Shown piece by piece: positions 1 through 9,386 of a stretch of 64,000 bases of DNA (positions are counted from its first letter, which is position 1; each line of letters starts with the position of its first letter). The translations under genes and the position numbers were made by a program. Where the stretch lies: positions 2,418,001 through 2,482,000 of the forward strand of contig NZ_CP035925.1 of assembly GCF_013373365.1 (NCBI RefSeq), read 5' to 3'. The stretch comes from Lentibacillus sp. CBA3610 (GTDB lineage: Bacteria; Bacillota; Bacilli; Bacillales; Amphibacillaceae). The notes under the pieces are model-generated. The model was not told where the DNA came from. It ran no database searches and was given only the letters and a program-made list of their open reading frames with translations.

Positions 1-7
1 ACTTAAA

Positions 8-31
8 CCCCGGCCCATTCAAGGCCGGGGT
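8..31 (-). terminator. GC-rich hairpin ending the left operon
   Basis: CCCCGGCC at 8-15 pairs with GGCCGGGG at 23-30 around a 7-base loop, a few bases beyond the stop of the minus-strand DUF4127 gene. On the minus strand the stem is followed only by TTTAAGT, so the U-tract is weak. It is still the natural end of the operon that begins near 9.3 kb. Confidence 0.7.
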
Positions 32-42
32 AACTACATCCA

Positions 43-1695
43 TTATAATCCCAATTCCGGTTCCAATTCTGTTTCAAAAGTTCTCGGCCATGGCAGTTCA
101 ACATGGACGTTTTCAAGATTTTCAATCATTGTATAAAAATCTTTATTTCCTCGGCTGCCAATGTATACGTCCTTTCCTTTGAAATGCTGCTCATACCACA
201 TTTCTGTTTCATCCTTCAGATTGTCACGGACAAAATGGTTTACTTTATCATAATCATCGCCGAGCTGCCAAGGATTTGCTCCTATTTCAGTAATAAACGC
301 ATCGGTATCAGGTTTCACAACATTTTTATATCCTTGATCCAGGGCAAAGCGATGCAGTAAAAATTCATAGTGTGCTTCCGCCGTTTCTTTATAATATGGC
401 ACCCCAAAACCGGATTCCTGTGAAAGAAACGCATCCCTTGCTGCAGCGTGACCAACCGTAATTCCTAAGGCATTACCAGCCGTGTTCCATCCGCTATAAG
501 CCCAAATTTTGCTTAAGTCTATTTGATCGGCAAGACCTTCCACAAAAGGCTCATCAGCACGATTAACAGACAGTACATCGCCGATAGCCACCTGTTTATC
601 CTCGGAAACCCATCCGCTGATTCGATCAATCATGCCATTGATATCAGCTTCTCGTTCACTTGATTCTTCAGAGGGCGTATTTAACATCAAATGAATATCC
701 GCTTCTCCTTCATCTTCAGTGATAACGCCACCGGCCGATTCAATATGTTTTTGAACGTTTTCATCAAATGGCGTATCTTCCAACGGTGCCACCCAATCTG
801 CACCATCAATACCACCGTATTCTACATAAAAACTGGGCGACTCCTGATAGAATTGGGAAGCAAACCTTGATACCAGTACAACATCAACTTCATCTGCCCC
901 GGGAAATATGGCGACTTTATCTTCTACACCAAGCGATTCCGCCTTATCAGCAAGAATTTCACGTTCCGCACGATGGAGGCCATATGGGTTGGCGTCATCC
1001 TGGGCAAGGATCAGATGGTCGATGTAGCCCTCTTCGGCCCAATCAATCATTTGTTGGTTAACTTCGTGATTGCGTTCCCGGGCTGCTAAGTAATCCTCCA
1101 ACACGCTTTCCGGAATAACCTGCTCTAACTCTTCCAATCTTTCACGATCCTCTTCCATGTCCAAGTTATGGACTTTATCATAAAGAATCGCCCATTCCCT
1201 GATCAAATCATAGTACTTCCTTGATTCTTCACTTATAGCAGTAACAGCAAGCCGCTGAATCGTATCATAGACATATACCGGTTTATCCGGATGTTTTTCT
1301 TTAAGTTCTTTGATTACTTCTATGTTGTCCACAGCCTCATCTAATGATTTCTCACCAGTCCTTGAGGCAATCAGCCCGCCATACGCCAACATGCTGGTTG
1401 AAATCACAAAACCATCAGCACGTTCACTGTTCTCCAATAGCCACTGACCAACTCTTTCACTGTTACCGGGCGTATTATAATAGCCAATCATCTCTTCTGG
1501 CGGATTTATAATGTTAACCCCGGCCGACTCACCCACTTTTTCGGGAAAATAGAGGTTTGCTGGACGATCATCCAACGGGACCATTAATAGATTTGCCAAA
1601 TCATCGTCGGAACCCTTAGCTGATACGCTGCTAACAGTCGAAAAAAACAAAACTACTGTGAGGATTGAAAAAAAACCTATTTTAAGAGATTTCAT
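43..1695 (-). CDS. DUF4127 family secreted protein
   Basis: A 550-aa protein with a clear Sec signal peptide (hydrophobic residues about 8-24, likely cleavage after VSA at 26). The mature protein opens with MVPLDDRPANL and has VISTSMLAYGGLIASR and LAQDDANPYG, the hallmarks of the DUF4127 family as I know it. Members have no established biochemical role; they are about 500 aa and often sit in carbohydrate-related clusters. The ATG start has an AAAGGAG site 7 bases upstream. It is the last gene of a seven-gene minus-strand operon, 13 bp after the FAD oxidoreductase. Its export implies that this cassette has an extracytoplasmic step, while its partner enzymes look cytoplasmic. The family call is firm, the function unknown. 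Confidence 0.85.
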   Translation of the reverse strand: MKSLKIGFFSILTVVLFFSTVSSVSAKGSDDDLANLLMVPLDDRPANLYFPEKVGESAGVNIINPPEEMIGYYNTPGNSERVGQWLLENSERADGFVISTSMLAYGGLIASRTGEKSLDEAVDNIEVIKELKEKHPDKPVYVYDTIQRLAVTAISEESRKYYDLIREWAILYDKVHNLDMEEDRERLEELEQVIPESVLEDYLAARERNHEVNQQMIDWAEEGYIDHLILAQDDANPYGLHRAEREILADKAESLGVEDKVAIFPGADEVDVVLVSRFASQFYQESPSFYVEYGGIDGADWVAPLEDTPFDENVQKHIESAGGVITEDEGEADIHLMLNTPSEESSEREADINGMIDRISGWVSEDKQVAIGDVLSVNRADEPFVEGLADQIDLSKIWAYSGWNTAGNALGITVGHAAARDAFLSQESGFGVPYYKETAEAHYEFLLHRFALDQGYKNVVKPDTDAFITEIGANPWQLGDDYDKVNHFVRDNLKDETEMWYEQHFKGKDVYIGSRGNKDFYTMIENLENVHVELPWPRTFETELEPELGL

Positions 1696-1708
1696 CTAAA
1701 CGACTCCT

Positions 1709-3310
1709 TTAATTTTGATTCTCTCCAAATGTCGCCTCCATTCTTGCTACAGGATCATCTTCTATTGAATCATCCCAATCAAGAACCTGGCTTGCATTTT
1801 CCAATTCGTTCTTCAAAGCCTGATAGTCGACTTCCTGCACAGTTGTATCGTTTTTATGGGCTAAAGCAGCCGCTGCTCCTGCTGACTGACCAAGGATCAT
1901 AAATACCGGTTCCATCCGGATTGATCCATAAGCAATATGAGAGCTTGATAAACAAACTGGAACCAGCAAATTGGTGCATTCTTCGGACTTTGGACGAATA
2001 GAACGATACGATATCGGATACGGGGAAATCGGAATTTCCACATCGCCTTCGTTATAAGTTCGGCCATTAATAACTACACGTCTGCAATGATGTGAATCCA
2101 TCTGATAAGAAGCCAATCCGATAGAATCTTCAATTGCCGTATTTCCCAGGCAATTGTTGTCGGTCATGACATAGTCGGAAATCATCCGCTTCCCTTCCCG
2201 AATATACAGCTGATGCGGCCAATGACCCGTCTCCTTGAATTCGTCTTTTGCCAACCCCCATTGAGATACTTCATCCCGTATATACTTTGGAACACGTGTA
2301 TCGTTTGCCAAGAAGTAAAGCATCCCTAAATCATAGATGAAATGGTCCTGAAAAATGCGTTCTCGTGTTTCGTAATCCCCTTCTAGCCAATCATAGTTCA
2401 TGCCTATGTTGTCAGTTGAAAAAGCACCATGATTATTCAAATCTGTTTTGCCATTTGGCAGCATCGTATGAAGCTTCATGGCATCCCAGACACCGGATTT
2501 AATATAACGCAACAGTAATAAATACCGACTCGAACTATAATTGGGCGGTTTAGGGTAGGGGACTCGATTCTCAGGGTCTTTTGTCAGACAAATCCTGAAG
2601 TTATAAGCCTGAATACGTTTATCTCCCTGCCCCTGGAAACCCAACGTTTCATGACTGGTTTCCGTTATTCCCGGCAAAACACCACTCTCCGGATAGCCTT
2701 CCACTGCATAAGGGTCGATCCATTGTTCAAATTGATGGTGCGGATGACCAAATTGAACACCATTGTACTTTTCTTTATAGGTGGCATTGGATTCCCGTCC
2801 TACAAAATACGAAATACCCGCTTTCGCCAGCAAATCACCTTCATAACTGGCATCTATGAAAAAATCACCTTTATAGACATTCCCATCATCCATAGCGATC
2901 TCTTTGATTTCACCATCCTCACATGTTACTTTATCTAAATGCTGTTCGAAAAAAACATCAATATCATGGTCTGACAGCCATTTGTCAAACACATACCGAG
3001 CGGCTTTTGGTTCGAATGTCCATTGCTCATCAGTTTGATAGTATTTTCCCAGCTCCCGGTAGAACTCTCTGGACAAACCCCCGATTGCTTCCTTGGCTCC
3101 CAGATCAGTTGCTCCCAGTCCACTTGCTGTGATACCGCCTACATTTCTGCCAAATTCCGCTATGGCCACGCTCAATCCCATTCTTACAGCTTGCACAGCT
3201 GATGTTATACCCGCGGGCGTGCTCCCATAAATGACTAAATCTCTTTCTATCATGTGGGGGTTATCAGACTTTTTAACAGGTACGTAGTAGTGCAGATTGC
3301 TAAAATCCAT
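1709..3310 (-). CDS. FAD-dependent oxidoreductase (FAD_oxidored type)
   Basis: A 533-aa flavoprotein. The Rossmann-type dinucleotide-binding segment DLVIYGSTPAGITSAV (about 25-40) is followed by RNVGGITASGLGATDLG, typical of the FAD_oxidored family found with polysaccharide and sugar-acid clusters. A middle motif FIDASYEGDLLAKAG (about 151-165) is also characteristic. There is no signal peptide, so it acts in the cytoplasm. The ATG has AAAGGAGG just upstream and overlaps the end of the preceding HExxH gene by 11 bp, so translation is likely coupled. The substrate is not known; operon context suggests oxidation of an intermediate derived from whatever the permease at 6.1-7.4 kb imports. Confidence 0.85.
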   Translation of the reverse strand: MDFSNLHYYVPVKKSDNPHMIERDLVIYGSTPAGITSAVQAVRMGLSVAIAEFGRNVGGITASGLGATDLGAKEAIGGLSREFYRELGKYYQTDEQWTFEPKAARYVFDKWLSDHDIDVFFEQHLDKVTCEDGEIKEIAMDDGNVYKGDFFIDASYEGDLLAKAGISYFVGRESNATYKEKYNGVQFGHPHHQFEQWIDPYAVEGYPESGVLPGITETSHETLGFQGQGDKRIQAYNFRICLTKDPENRVPYPKPPNYSSSRYLLLLRYIKSGVWDAMKLHTMLPNGKTDLNNHGAFSTDNIGMNYDWLEGDYETRERIFQDHFIYDLGMLYFLANDTRVPKYIRDEVSQWGLAKDEFKETGHWPHQLYIREGKRMISDYVMTDNNCLGNTAIEDSIGLASYQMDSHHCRRVVINGRTYNEGDVEIPISPYPISYRSIRPKSEECTNLLVPVCLSSSHIAYGSIRMEPVFMILGQSAGAAAALAHKNDTTVQEVDYQALKNELENASQVLDWDDSIEDDPVARMEATFGENQN

Positions 3311-3899
3311 TATGGAATACCTCCTTTGTTGATATGTTCAAATAAGCGTCCAGATCACCAATACATGCCTTTGTAAAGGTGTGCGCTCCTATTTCACTTA
3401 ACGCTTTAATGCCTGATGAAATACTAAAAATACTGAAATTAATCACTCTAGCTTTATATTGTTTCGAAGCCTTTCCAAATCTCGCTTCCTCCAAGTGATG
3501 GAACAGTTCATGAAACAAAATGACATTCACCACATTTTGAAATAGTTCTTTTTGTGGAATATCACTGGAAAACTGTAATAAATCCTCCACCAATGCTTCG
3601 ATAATGTTCACATTCAAGGTTATCGTTTGTGTCTTAACATGGTAAATGCTGTATGGGATCAGCCGGGCATCCGGGACTTGCTCACATTTAACTTGGACGC
3701 CAAGAGTGTGCAAGACGTCTATTATATTAGTCTCCTTAAAATGCCGATGAACCCAGACTGCATATTTCTCTCCTGTCAGAACTGCTGCTGCAATAGCTTC
3801 TTCACGCTGACTTTCACTTAATCTGTCATATAATGGATCAGCTTTTAACAGTTTCTCATTTCGGACATCGTCTGGTAAAAGCACATCTGTAAAACCCAT
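3300..3899 (-). CDS. Small HExxH-motif protein, function unknown
   Basis: A 199-aa cytoplasmic protein I do not recognise by name. It has HELFHHLEEARFG near residues 130-142, an HExxH-like zinc-metallopeptidase signature with a downstream Glu, followed by a helical tail. No membrane segment or signal is visible. It starts after TAATAAATG, directly beyond the hydantoinase-A stop, with a weak ribosome site, so it probably depends on coupling. It overlaps the FAD oxidoreductase start by 11 bp. It could be a real metallopeptidase (DUF955-like fold) or a protein that kept the motif for structure. Its place between two metabolic genes is odd for a protease. Confidence 0.75.
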   Translation of the reverse strand: MGFTDVLLPDDVRNEKLLKADPLYDRLSESQREEAIAAAVLTGEKYAVWVHRHFKETNIIDVLHTLGVQVKCEQVPDARLIPYSIYHVKTQTITLNVNIIEALVEDLLQFSSDIPQKELFQNVVNVILFHELFHHLEEARFGKASKQYKARVINFSIFSISSGIKALSEIGAHTFTKACIGDLDAYLNISTKEVFHNGF

Positions 3900-3902
3900 T
3901 TA

Positions 3903-6047
3903 TTATGCACTTCGTTTCCCTATTATCACGACGAGATTTGTTTGTGGGTCAACACCCTGCAGTTCCACATTAACCAGGGCCATAATCTGATTTAAGTCAA
4001 TTACACCGGAGCAATCGATGATCCGCTTTCCTTGCAAGATGTAGACATCCGGAACTTGGACGCCACCATCTCCATAGCCGACGACATCTTCAAGAATTGA
4101 CATAAAACTGTTTTTGATTTTTTCAACATTCATGGATATGATAGATGCACTGTTTTTTTTAAGCTTGATGACACCTTCATTATCAACAACATGCACGACG
4201 TCTTTCCGTTTTTTCATCAAACCCCATAATTTCCTTTCTTCTTTTGATGTTTTAATGACATGCAAACTATCGGTTTTATCTTCCTCGACAACCTCATCGG
4301 GTTTTGTTTGATAGGTTTCGACGACTTTTTCTTTAATTTCATCTAATGTGAGTGTTTTTCCAAGTTCTTTTGTCCTTAAGTCTGTTGCTCCTGTACCAAT
4401 TGCCCTTACGATGTTTTGTGTGGCATCAACTTCAACTTGAACTTCCACGGTCGATAACTCTGCCCCCGCTCTGACAACAGCTTCTTCTGCTTCTTTCCTG
4501 ATTCTCAGGATGTCGTCTTCGCTCGGATTCGACATAGAACGCTCCACAACTTCACGTACCATCGCCAGGGCGACCCCAATCGGGGAAATAACCTCGGCAT
4601 TTTTATTAATTGTTGACTTGAGACCCTTTTTCTCCGCCAGGAACGGAACGACCGCTGATGCACCACCGCCACCACCGATCATGTGAAGCCCGTCAAGGTC
4701 CAAGTCATAATCCTTTATCATTTTATCAATGACAGCCATGTTCTTTTCGGCTGCTTTTTCCGATATTTCAAAGGCCAATTGTTTCGGGTCTTTTCCGGTC
4801 TCATTGGCCAAAGCCTCAATGGCAATCGCTGCGGACTCTTTATTCCCGTATGCATAATGCTCTTCCTCAACATAGCCAAGGTAATTGGCGACACAGGCAA
4901 GCGTTACTGCAAATTGTTCTCCCTGTTTATTTTCAAGCGCTACATAACTTTTTGAATCTCCTAGCGTTGGTTGTATATAAATGACTTTAATATCTTCCAG
5001 TAACTTCGGATCGGTATAGACTGCATAAGGTAGATTCGCAATATGTGCACTCCGTGGACCGACCTCTAAAATTTGGTTATTCTCGACTTTTACCATGCTG
5101 CCTCCAGCAATACCAACTGTCCGCACATCCAGTGAGTTAACATACGTCTTGTGTCCGCCTATTTGGGCATACTCAATCATAACTTTGCCATTTTTGATAA
5201 CAGAAATATCTGTACTTGTTCCCCCAACTTCCAAAAATATTCCATTCGACACTTTTTCATACATGAGAGCCCCTGCTACACCTGCTGCCGGTCCGGATAA
5301 CATAGTTAAAATTGGACGGGACCTTACTTCGTCCACGTTCATAACCCCACCGTCACACCGCATAATCATTAGCTGGGATTGAATGCCAGTTTTTTGAACA
5401 CTTTCTTCCGTCATATTTACTGTTTGGATCATTTTTGGAAGAATACTTGCATTCAGTACGGCTGTTTTTGTACGCGTTTTCAGGCCATATAATTTAGATA
5501 CTTCTTGTGTTGCAGTTGCGGGAATATCAAATCTTTTAGCTGCATCCATTATTTTCCGTTCTCTTGTTGGATTATCCACACTGTACGATTCACTTGCTAC
5601 GATAACTTCTGCATCGTCATCTATTAGAGTTTGAATAGTCTCTTTGGCATTTTCCTCATTAAAATCAGATGTGTCCAGAAATTGATGGCTGGATCGCAAG
5701 TAGCGATCTTTCGCTAATTCAATTTCATCAATTTTACTATCGGCCTTTGCTTTCTTTCCCTCTAAACCTGTACCAAGAGCAAAAATCCCAACTTTTGATA
5801 CGTCGCCTTCCAAAAAGGCATTGGTAGCTTGAGTGGTTCCATGTGCTAAAAAAACCACATCAGAAACCTTGATATCGCCTTCTTTCAATAATTTTTCCAG
5901 CGATTGAACAATACCTAAAGCTACCCCTTCCTGAGCAACGTGTGTGGTAGGTACTTTGGCTTTACCTACTAGTTCATAGGTTTCGTTATCAATAGCAACG
6001 GCATCTGTAAAAGTTCCTCCTACATCAATACCTATTCTGACTTTCAT
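3903..6047 (-). CDS. Hydantoinase/oxoprolinase A-type protein, no B partner
   Basis: A 714-aa member of the hydantoinase/oxoprolinase ATPase superfamily. The N-terminal nucleotide-binding segment is RIGIDVGGTFTDAVAID; AHGTTQATNAFLEGD and FLEVGGTSTDISVIKNG follow, then MIGGGGGASAV near the C-terminal part. The family uses ATP to open or form cyclic amides or to carboxylate ketones, usually with a HyuB subunit. No HyuB gene lies nearby, unlike the pair at 22.4-26.8 kb, so this one either works alone or on a different substrate. A GGGAGGAA site precedes the ATG. It follows the permease by about 50 bp in the ROK-controlled operon. Confidence 0.85.
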   Translation of the reverse strand: MKVRIGIDVGGTFTDAVAIDNETYELVGKAKVPTTHVAQEGVALGIVQSLEKLLKEGDIKVSDVVFLAHGTTQATNAFLEGDVSKVGIFALGTGLEGKKAKADSKIDEIELAKDRYLRSSHQFLDTSDFNEENAKETIQTLIDDDAEVIVASESYSVDNPTRERKIMDAAKRFDIPATATQEVSKLYGLKTRTKTAVLNASILPKMIQTVNMTEESVQKTGIQSQLMIMRCDGGVMNVDEVRSRPILTMLSGPAAGVAGALMYEKVSNGIFLEVGGTSTDISVIKNGKVMIEYAQIGGHKTYVNSLDVRTVGIAGGSMVKVENNQILEVGPRSAHIANLPYAVYTDPKLLEDIKVIYIQPTLGDSKSYVALENKQGEQFAVTLACVANYLGYVEEEHYAYGNKESAAIAIEALANETGKDPKQLAFEISEKAAEKNMAVIDKMIKDYDLDLDGLHMIGGGGGASAVVPFLAEKKGLKSTINKNAEVISPIGVALAMVREVVERSMSNPSEDDILRIRKEAEEAVVRAGAELSTVEVQVEVDATQNIVRAIGTGATDLRTKELGKTLTLDEIKEKVVETYQTKPDEVVEEDKTDSLHVIKTSKEERKLWGLMKKRKDVVHVVDNEGVIKLKKNSASIISMNVEKIKNSFMSILEDVVGYGDGGVQVPDVYILQGKRIIDCSGVIDLNQIMALVNVELQGVDPQTNLVVIIGKRSA

Positions 6048-6096
6048 GTCTAAGTTCCTCCCATGTTGTTATATATTACTGTTGAGATAAACTATC

Positions 6097-7395
6097 TTAA
6101 AAATAGAGGAATGCAGCGATCGTCACACCAACGGCACATAACACCCACACATAAAGGATGATCTTCCGCAATACCTGATTAACATCTACACCAGCATAGT
6201 TTGCCAACCAAACATTATGTGTATTTGTTGGATCAGCAATTGCTTGCATTCTTTCGGTTGAAAACAGCGCTCCCATAACTGCAGTCGGAGATAGAAGGTT
6301 TAAACTAATTATAATACTAGCAATACCACTTCCAAGCCCCCACATATTAAGTGGACCTCTATACAACGCCAGGGGAGCCAGCAAAGCAAAAAATGCTATA
6401 TATCCAGCTATATTCGTCGGTATAACGGCTTCGAGCAACGGACTCATAATTTCCCCTACCATTGGGTGACTGACTGATTCAAGAAGCATTCCAATACCAA
6501 TCATTAGCATAATAACGGGAGCAACATCAGATATACCGTCATAGGCTGTTTTAGTTAAAGTATTCACGAATTTGCGGACGGATTTTTGTGTAACAATTAA
6601 ACTAAATAAAATCGCGACAATAAACGATGGTATGATCGGCCAACTAAATCCGATAACCATTGCAATCGGTATAAGGGGAGTAATCAAAGCAATCATAGAT
6701 ACTTTCTTTTCCTCTTCCTCACCGCCAAACTCACCGTTTGATTGTGGCCACGCCGTTCCAAAACCATGTCGTTTATATTCGACCAATAGGAATATTAAGG
6801 TAAACGTCCCAGCAAGACCTACCATTATTAATGCGAAACTTTGAAGTGTATCTTGACTTACCGATAAAACACTCATGTAAAAGTTCCAATTCGCTATATT
6901 TAAAGATAAACCAGTCCCCATTGCGAATAAGAATAATGAAACTGCCGTTATCCCCGGTACACCTATACTAAACAGAATTGGCAAAACAATACTGCCCACC
7001 ATAATAACTGCCCCCAGGCCTCCGACAGTTGTAAATAATATAGCAATAGCAACCGTCAATAAAACAGTCACAACCAAAGGCCGATCTCCACCAAGCTCAG
7101 CCGCCATTTTAATCGTTCGATTCGTAATCCCTGTATCAATCATGATACGCCCCAGCCACGCACCAAATGCAACTGCAATGTACGCACTAGCCAGACTGAC
7201 AGTACCTGCTTCAATAATACCTGAAAGTATGCCTGTATCCGTTCCATCTTCACCTACATCAAAAAACGGAACACCAGCTATTAAAGCTATTGCTATTGCA
7301 AGAATCGGCATTGCAAGCATAGTTGGCAATTTCCTTGCTATCATAAGGCCAGCTACAATTAAAAATACAACAATGATTAATATACCCTGAAACAT
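6097..7395 (-). CDS. Twelve-TM-type permease (CitMHS/GntP-like)
   Basis: A 432-aa very hydrophobic protein with about ten to twelve membrane segments and a charged loop GEEEEKK in the middle. Features such as TTVGGLGAVIMVGSIVLPI and GPLNMWGLGSGIA resemble the ion-transporter superfamily of citrate, gluconate or Na+/H+ antiporter-like carriers. I cannot fix the substrate. A longer frame opens at 7428, but AAGGGGGAAGG lies directly before the ATG at 7395, which is therefore the start. It is the third gene of the ROK operon and presumably imports the organic acid or amide handled by its neighbours. Confidence 0.75.
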   Translation of the reverse strand: MFQGILIIVVFLIVAGLMIARKLPTMLAMPILAIAIALIAGVPFFDVGEDGTDTGILSGIIEAGTVSLASAYIAVAFGAWLGRIMIDTGITNRTIKMAAELGGDRPLVVTVLLTVAIAILFTTVGGLGAVIMVGSIVLPILFSIGVPGITAVSLFLFAMGTGLSLNIANWNFYMSVLSVSQDTLQSFALIMVGLAGTFTLIFLLVEYKRHGFGTAWPQSNGEFGGEEEEKKVSMIALITPLIPIAMVIGFSWPIIPSFIVAILFSLIVTQKSVRKFVNTLTKTAYDGISDVAPVIMLMIGIGMLLESVSHPMVGEIMSPLLEAVIPTNIAGYIAFFALLAPLALYRGPLNMWGLGSGIASIIISLNLLSPTAVMGALFSTERMQAIADPTNTHNVWLANYAGVDVNQVLRKIILYVWVLCAVGVTIAAFLYF

Positions 7396-7486
7396 ATTAA
7401 AACCTTCCCCCTTAGGCCTTCTAATCATTATAGAAAGGATTATAAAGCATTATTTAAAATGACAACGATCCACTAACATTCAATCG

Positions 7487-8167
7487 TTAGAAAACAATTG
7501 AATCTTTTATTTCTCTAGTAGCAGATTCGATGGATTCTGCATAATGACCTGTCACAACCGCGCCAATCATTAGGGCTTTTACGCCAGTATTTACTAAATG
7601 TGGTATATCCGATTGTGTTATTTTCCTTTGACTAGGTACAATTACAGGAATGTCTAAAGCGTTTACAATAGATTGATATTTTAACAAGTCTTCAAAAATT
7701 AATGCTGAACCATACTCTTCACCTGGAATGATAGAAGCTTCAAATGCGTCTATTGATGAAGTGTTCATAGACCTTAATGTTTCAATTGAATATGTTGAGT
7801 CACCTGCCACAGTTTTTTCAAGTTCCAGGTCAAGCATAAAAGACGGCATATGTTTTAAATACACGGAGTAATAATGGAACCCTATTTTTTCCAATTCTTT
7901 CAGTTCTGCTTCGTGTATATTCTCAAGGCTCCCCCCGGGAACAATACCAACCGGTCCGTAAAATTCCTTCACCAATTCCTCGAAAAATCCTAAATTTTCC
8001 TTTAATGAGCCAAATGTATTGCCGCTTGCCCGGTGCTCCACGTTCAGATGGACTTTTAAAGCATCTGCCCCACCTGCAATTGCCGCTTTGGCTGTTTCCA
8101 TATTGTTAGAAGGTAAACTTACAATTAATGAAAATTCCTTTTCATACAACATTTTCTTTAGACTCAA
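7487..8167 (-). CDS. TIM-barrel protein, epimerase/aldolase-like
   Basis: About 226 aa with the look of a phosphate-binding TIM barrel: AIAGGADALKVHL near the N-terminus, GPVGIVPGG in the middle and VNTGVKALMIGAVVTGH near the C-terminus, where a phosphate-binding loop would be. This is reminiscent of the N-acetylmannosamine-6-phosphate epimerase or DUF561-like barrels, but I see no decisive catalytic motif. The frame is open to 8188; the TTG at 8167 is preferred because AAAAGGAG sits at normal distance. It follows the ROK regulator closely. A sugar-phosphate or keto-acid substrate is likely but not shown. Confidence 0.7.
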   Translation of the reverse strand: MSLKKMLYEKEFSLIVSLPSNNMETAKAAIAGGADALKVHLNVEHRASGNTFGSLKENLGFFEELVKEFYGPVGIVPGGSLENIHEAELKELEKIGFHYYSVYLKHMPSFMLDLELEKTVAGDSTYSIETLRSMNTSSIDAFEASIIPGEEYGSALIFEDLLKYQSIVNALDIPVIVPSQRKITQSDIPHLVNTGVKALMIGAVVTGHYAESIESATREIKDSIVF

Positions 8168-8191
8168 AGTGCTCACGCTCCTTTTCAATCA

Positions 8192-9301
8192 TTACATTTT
8201 AAATACATTCAGCAAAAACATCTTCGCTCCACCGATAAAAAATACATTTTTACCTGCATTGGAAATTTGGACTTCTAAATCATCCAATTCATAATAGCCA
8301 AAATTCCTGACATTTTGCTCCACCTTTTCTTCAATTTTGTCTAGTTTTGAAATATCACCTCCTATAATAAATAAAGACGGGCTAAGCAAGGTGGAAATGT
8401 TAACAATCCCTTTCCCCAGATAGCGGGACACTTTATTGATAACATCGGAAACGTTTGAGCTGCTGTCTTGATAGGCTTCAGATATTAAATACCATGTAAG
8501 GTCCGGCTCATTCAATTCCGTCTTGAGATTTTCAATGATCTGCTCAGATGATACAAACGTATTTAAACACCCTATTTTTCCACAGGAGCAAATTTCCCCT
8601 TCATCCGCCACCTTCATATGGGCCACATGCTCAACAGGCAGCGAAGGGACACCTCCTAACTGAATTTCGCCATCCAAATCCAAAAAACAAATATTTTCCT
8701 TTTGGTTCCTATTATGCGCCTCACCCAGCGCAGCAAAATTCACTCCCCGCTCAATTATTACAGGAACGCCCAGCATAAACCGCAGAGCTTCATCCACCGT
8801 GATAAAATCAGCGGATAAAGACGTGCTGATCGATACCCGACTGTTTTTAAAGGATTCCGGTAATCTCACACCGATGGAAACTGAGGAAATGTTGTTATTC
8901 TTTTTAAATTGACTAAAAATCTCCACAATAACATTTAAGATATCTTCAATCGGAAGGTGTTTTACCTTTCGGATAACGATATTTCCAACATCCAGTGAAG
9001 CGGTTACATTGCCGGCATAAATATGACTTTCATTGATTAAAAAACTGATATTGCACCCCATTGCCCGGTTAACACCAAGCAATTTTTGCGAACGCCCCCC
9101 CGTTGAAGGACTAGTACCTATTTCTTTTATGTACTTTTCATTGATCAATTCATCAACGATTAATGTTACAGAAGCAGAGCTCAACGCTGTTTGTTTTGCT
9201 ATATTCTTTCTTGAAATTTTTCCTGTCTCCAGGATAACGTTGAAAATCTTTTGTTTGTTTTCTTTTTTATAGTTATCCAAATGAACTCTTTTCTTACCCA
9301 C
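8192..9301 (-). CDS. ROK-family transcriptional regulator
   Basis: A 369-aa repressor of the NagC/XylR type. The N-terminal winged helix includes TGKISRKNIAKQTALSSASV (about 27-46), and the ROK domain carries the zinc-binding cluster CSCGKIGCLNTF (about 238-249). The usual kinase loop is degenerate, as expected for a regulator. GTG start at 9301 with GGGAG upstream. It heads the operon running down to 43, so it very likely autoregulates the whole cassette, using the two palindromes at 9321-9349 and 9364-9386. The effector is probably a sugar or sugar phosphate, from family knowledge only. Confidence 0.9.
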   Translation of the reverse strand: MGKKRVHLDNYKKENKQKIFNVILETGKISRKNIAKQTALSSASVTLIVDELINEKYIKEIGTSPSTGGRSQKLLGVNRAMGCNISFLINESHIYAGNVTASLDVGNIVIRKVKHLPIEDILNVIVEIFSQFKKNNNISSVSIGVRLPESFKNSRVSISTSLSADFITVDEALRFMLGVPVIIERGVNFAALGEAHNRNQKENICFLDLDGEIQLGGVPSLPVEHVAHMKVADEGEICSCGKIGCLNTFVSSEQIIENLKTELNEPDLTWYLISEAYQDSSSNVSDVINKVSRYLGKGIVNISTLLSPSLFIIGGDISKLDKIEEKVEQNVRNFGYYELDDLEVQISNAGKNVFFIGGAKMFLLNVFKM

Positions 9302-9320
9302 TTGAATGTCTCCCTTTTAA

Positions 9321-9349
9321 TAACTTATTTTAAAGTTTAAAATAAGTTA
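9321..9349. promoter_or_regulatory. Perfect 29-bp palindrome, ROK operator 1
   Basis: Two 14-base arms (TAACTTATTTTAAA and its exact complement) flank a single central G. The site lies 20 bp upstream of the ROK start, and a minus-strand -10-like TAAACT falls inside it, so a bound repressor would block transcription. The core TTTAAA-N-TTTAAA is shared with the second palindrome. Confidence 0.7.
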
Positions 9350-9363
9350 CCCTGAAAATCAAG

Positions 9364-9386
9364 GTTTTTTTAAACTTTAAAAAAAC
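9364..9386. promoter_or_regulatory. Perfect 23-bp palindrome, ROK operator 2
   Basis: GTTTTTTTAAA, a central C, and the exact complementary arm. It lies just upstream of the minus-strand TTGATT that could serve as -35, with TAAACT 17 bases on. The paired arrangement with operator 1 suggests cooperative binding across the promoter. Confidence 0.6.
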
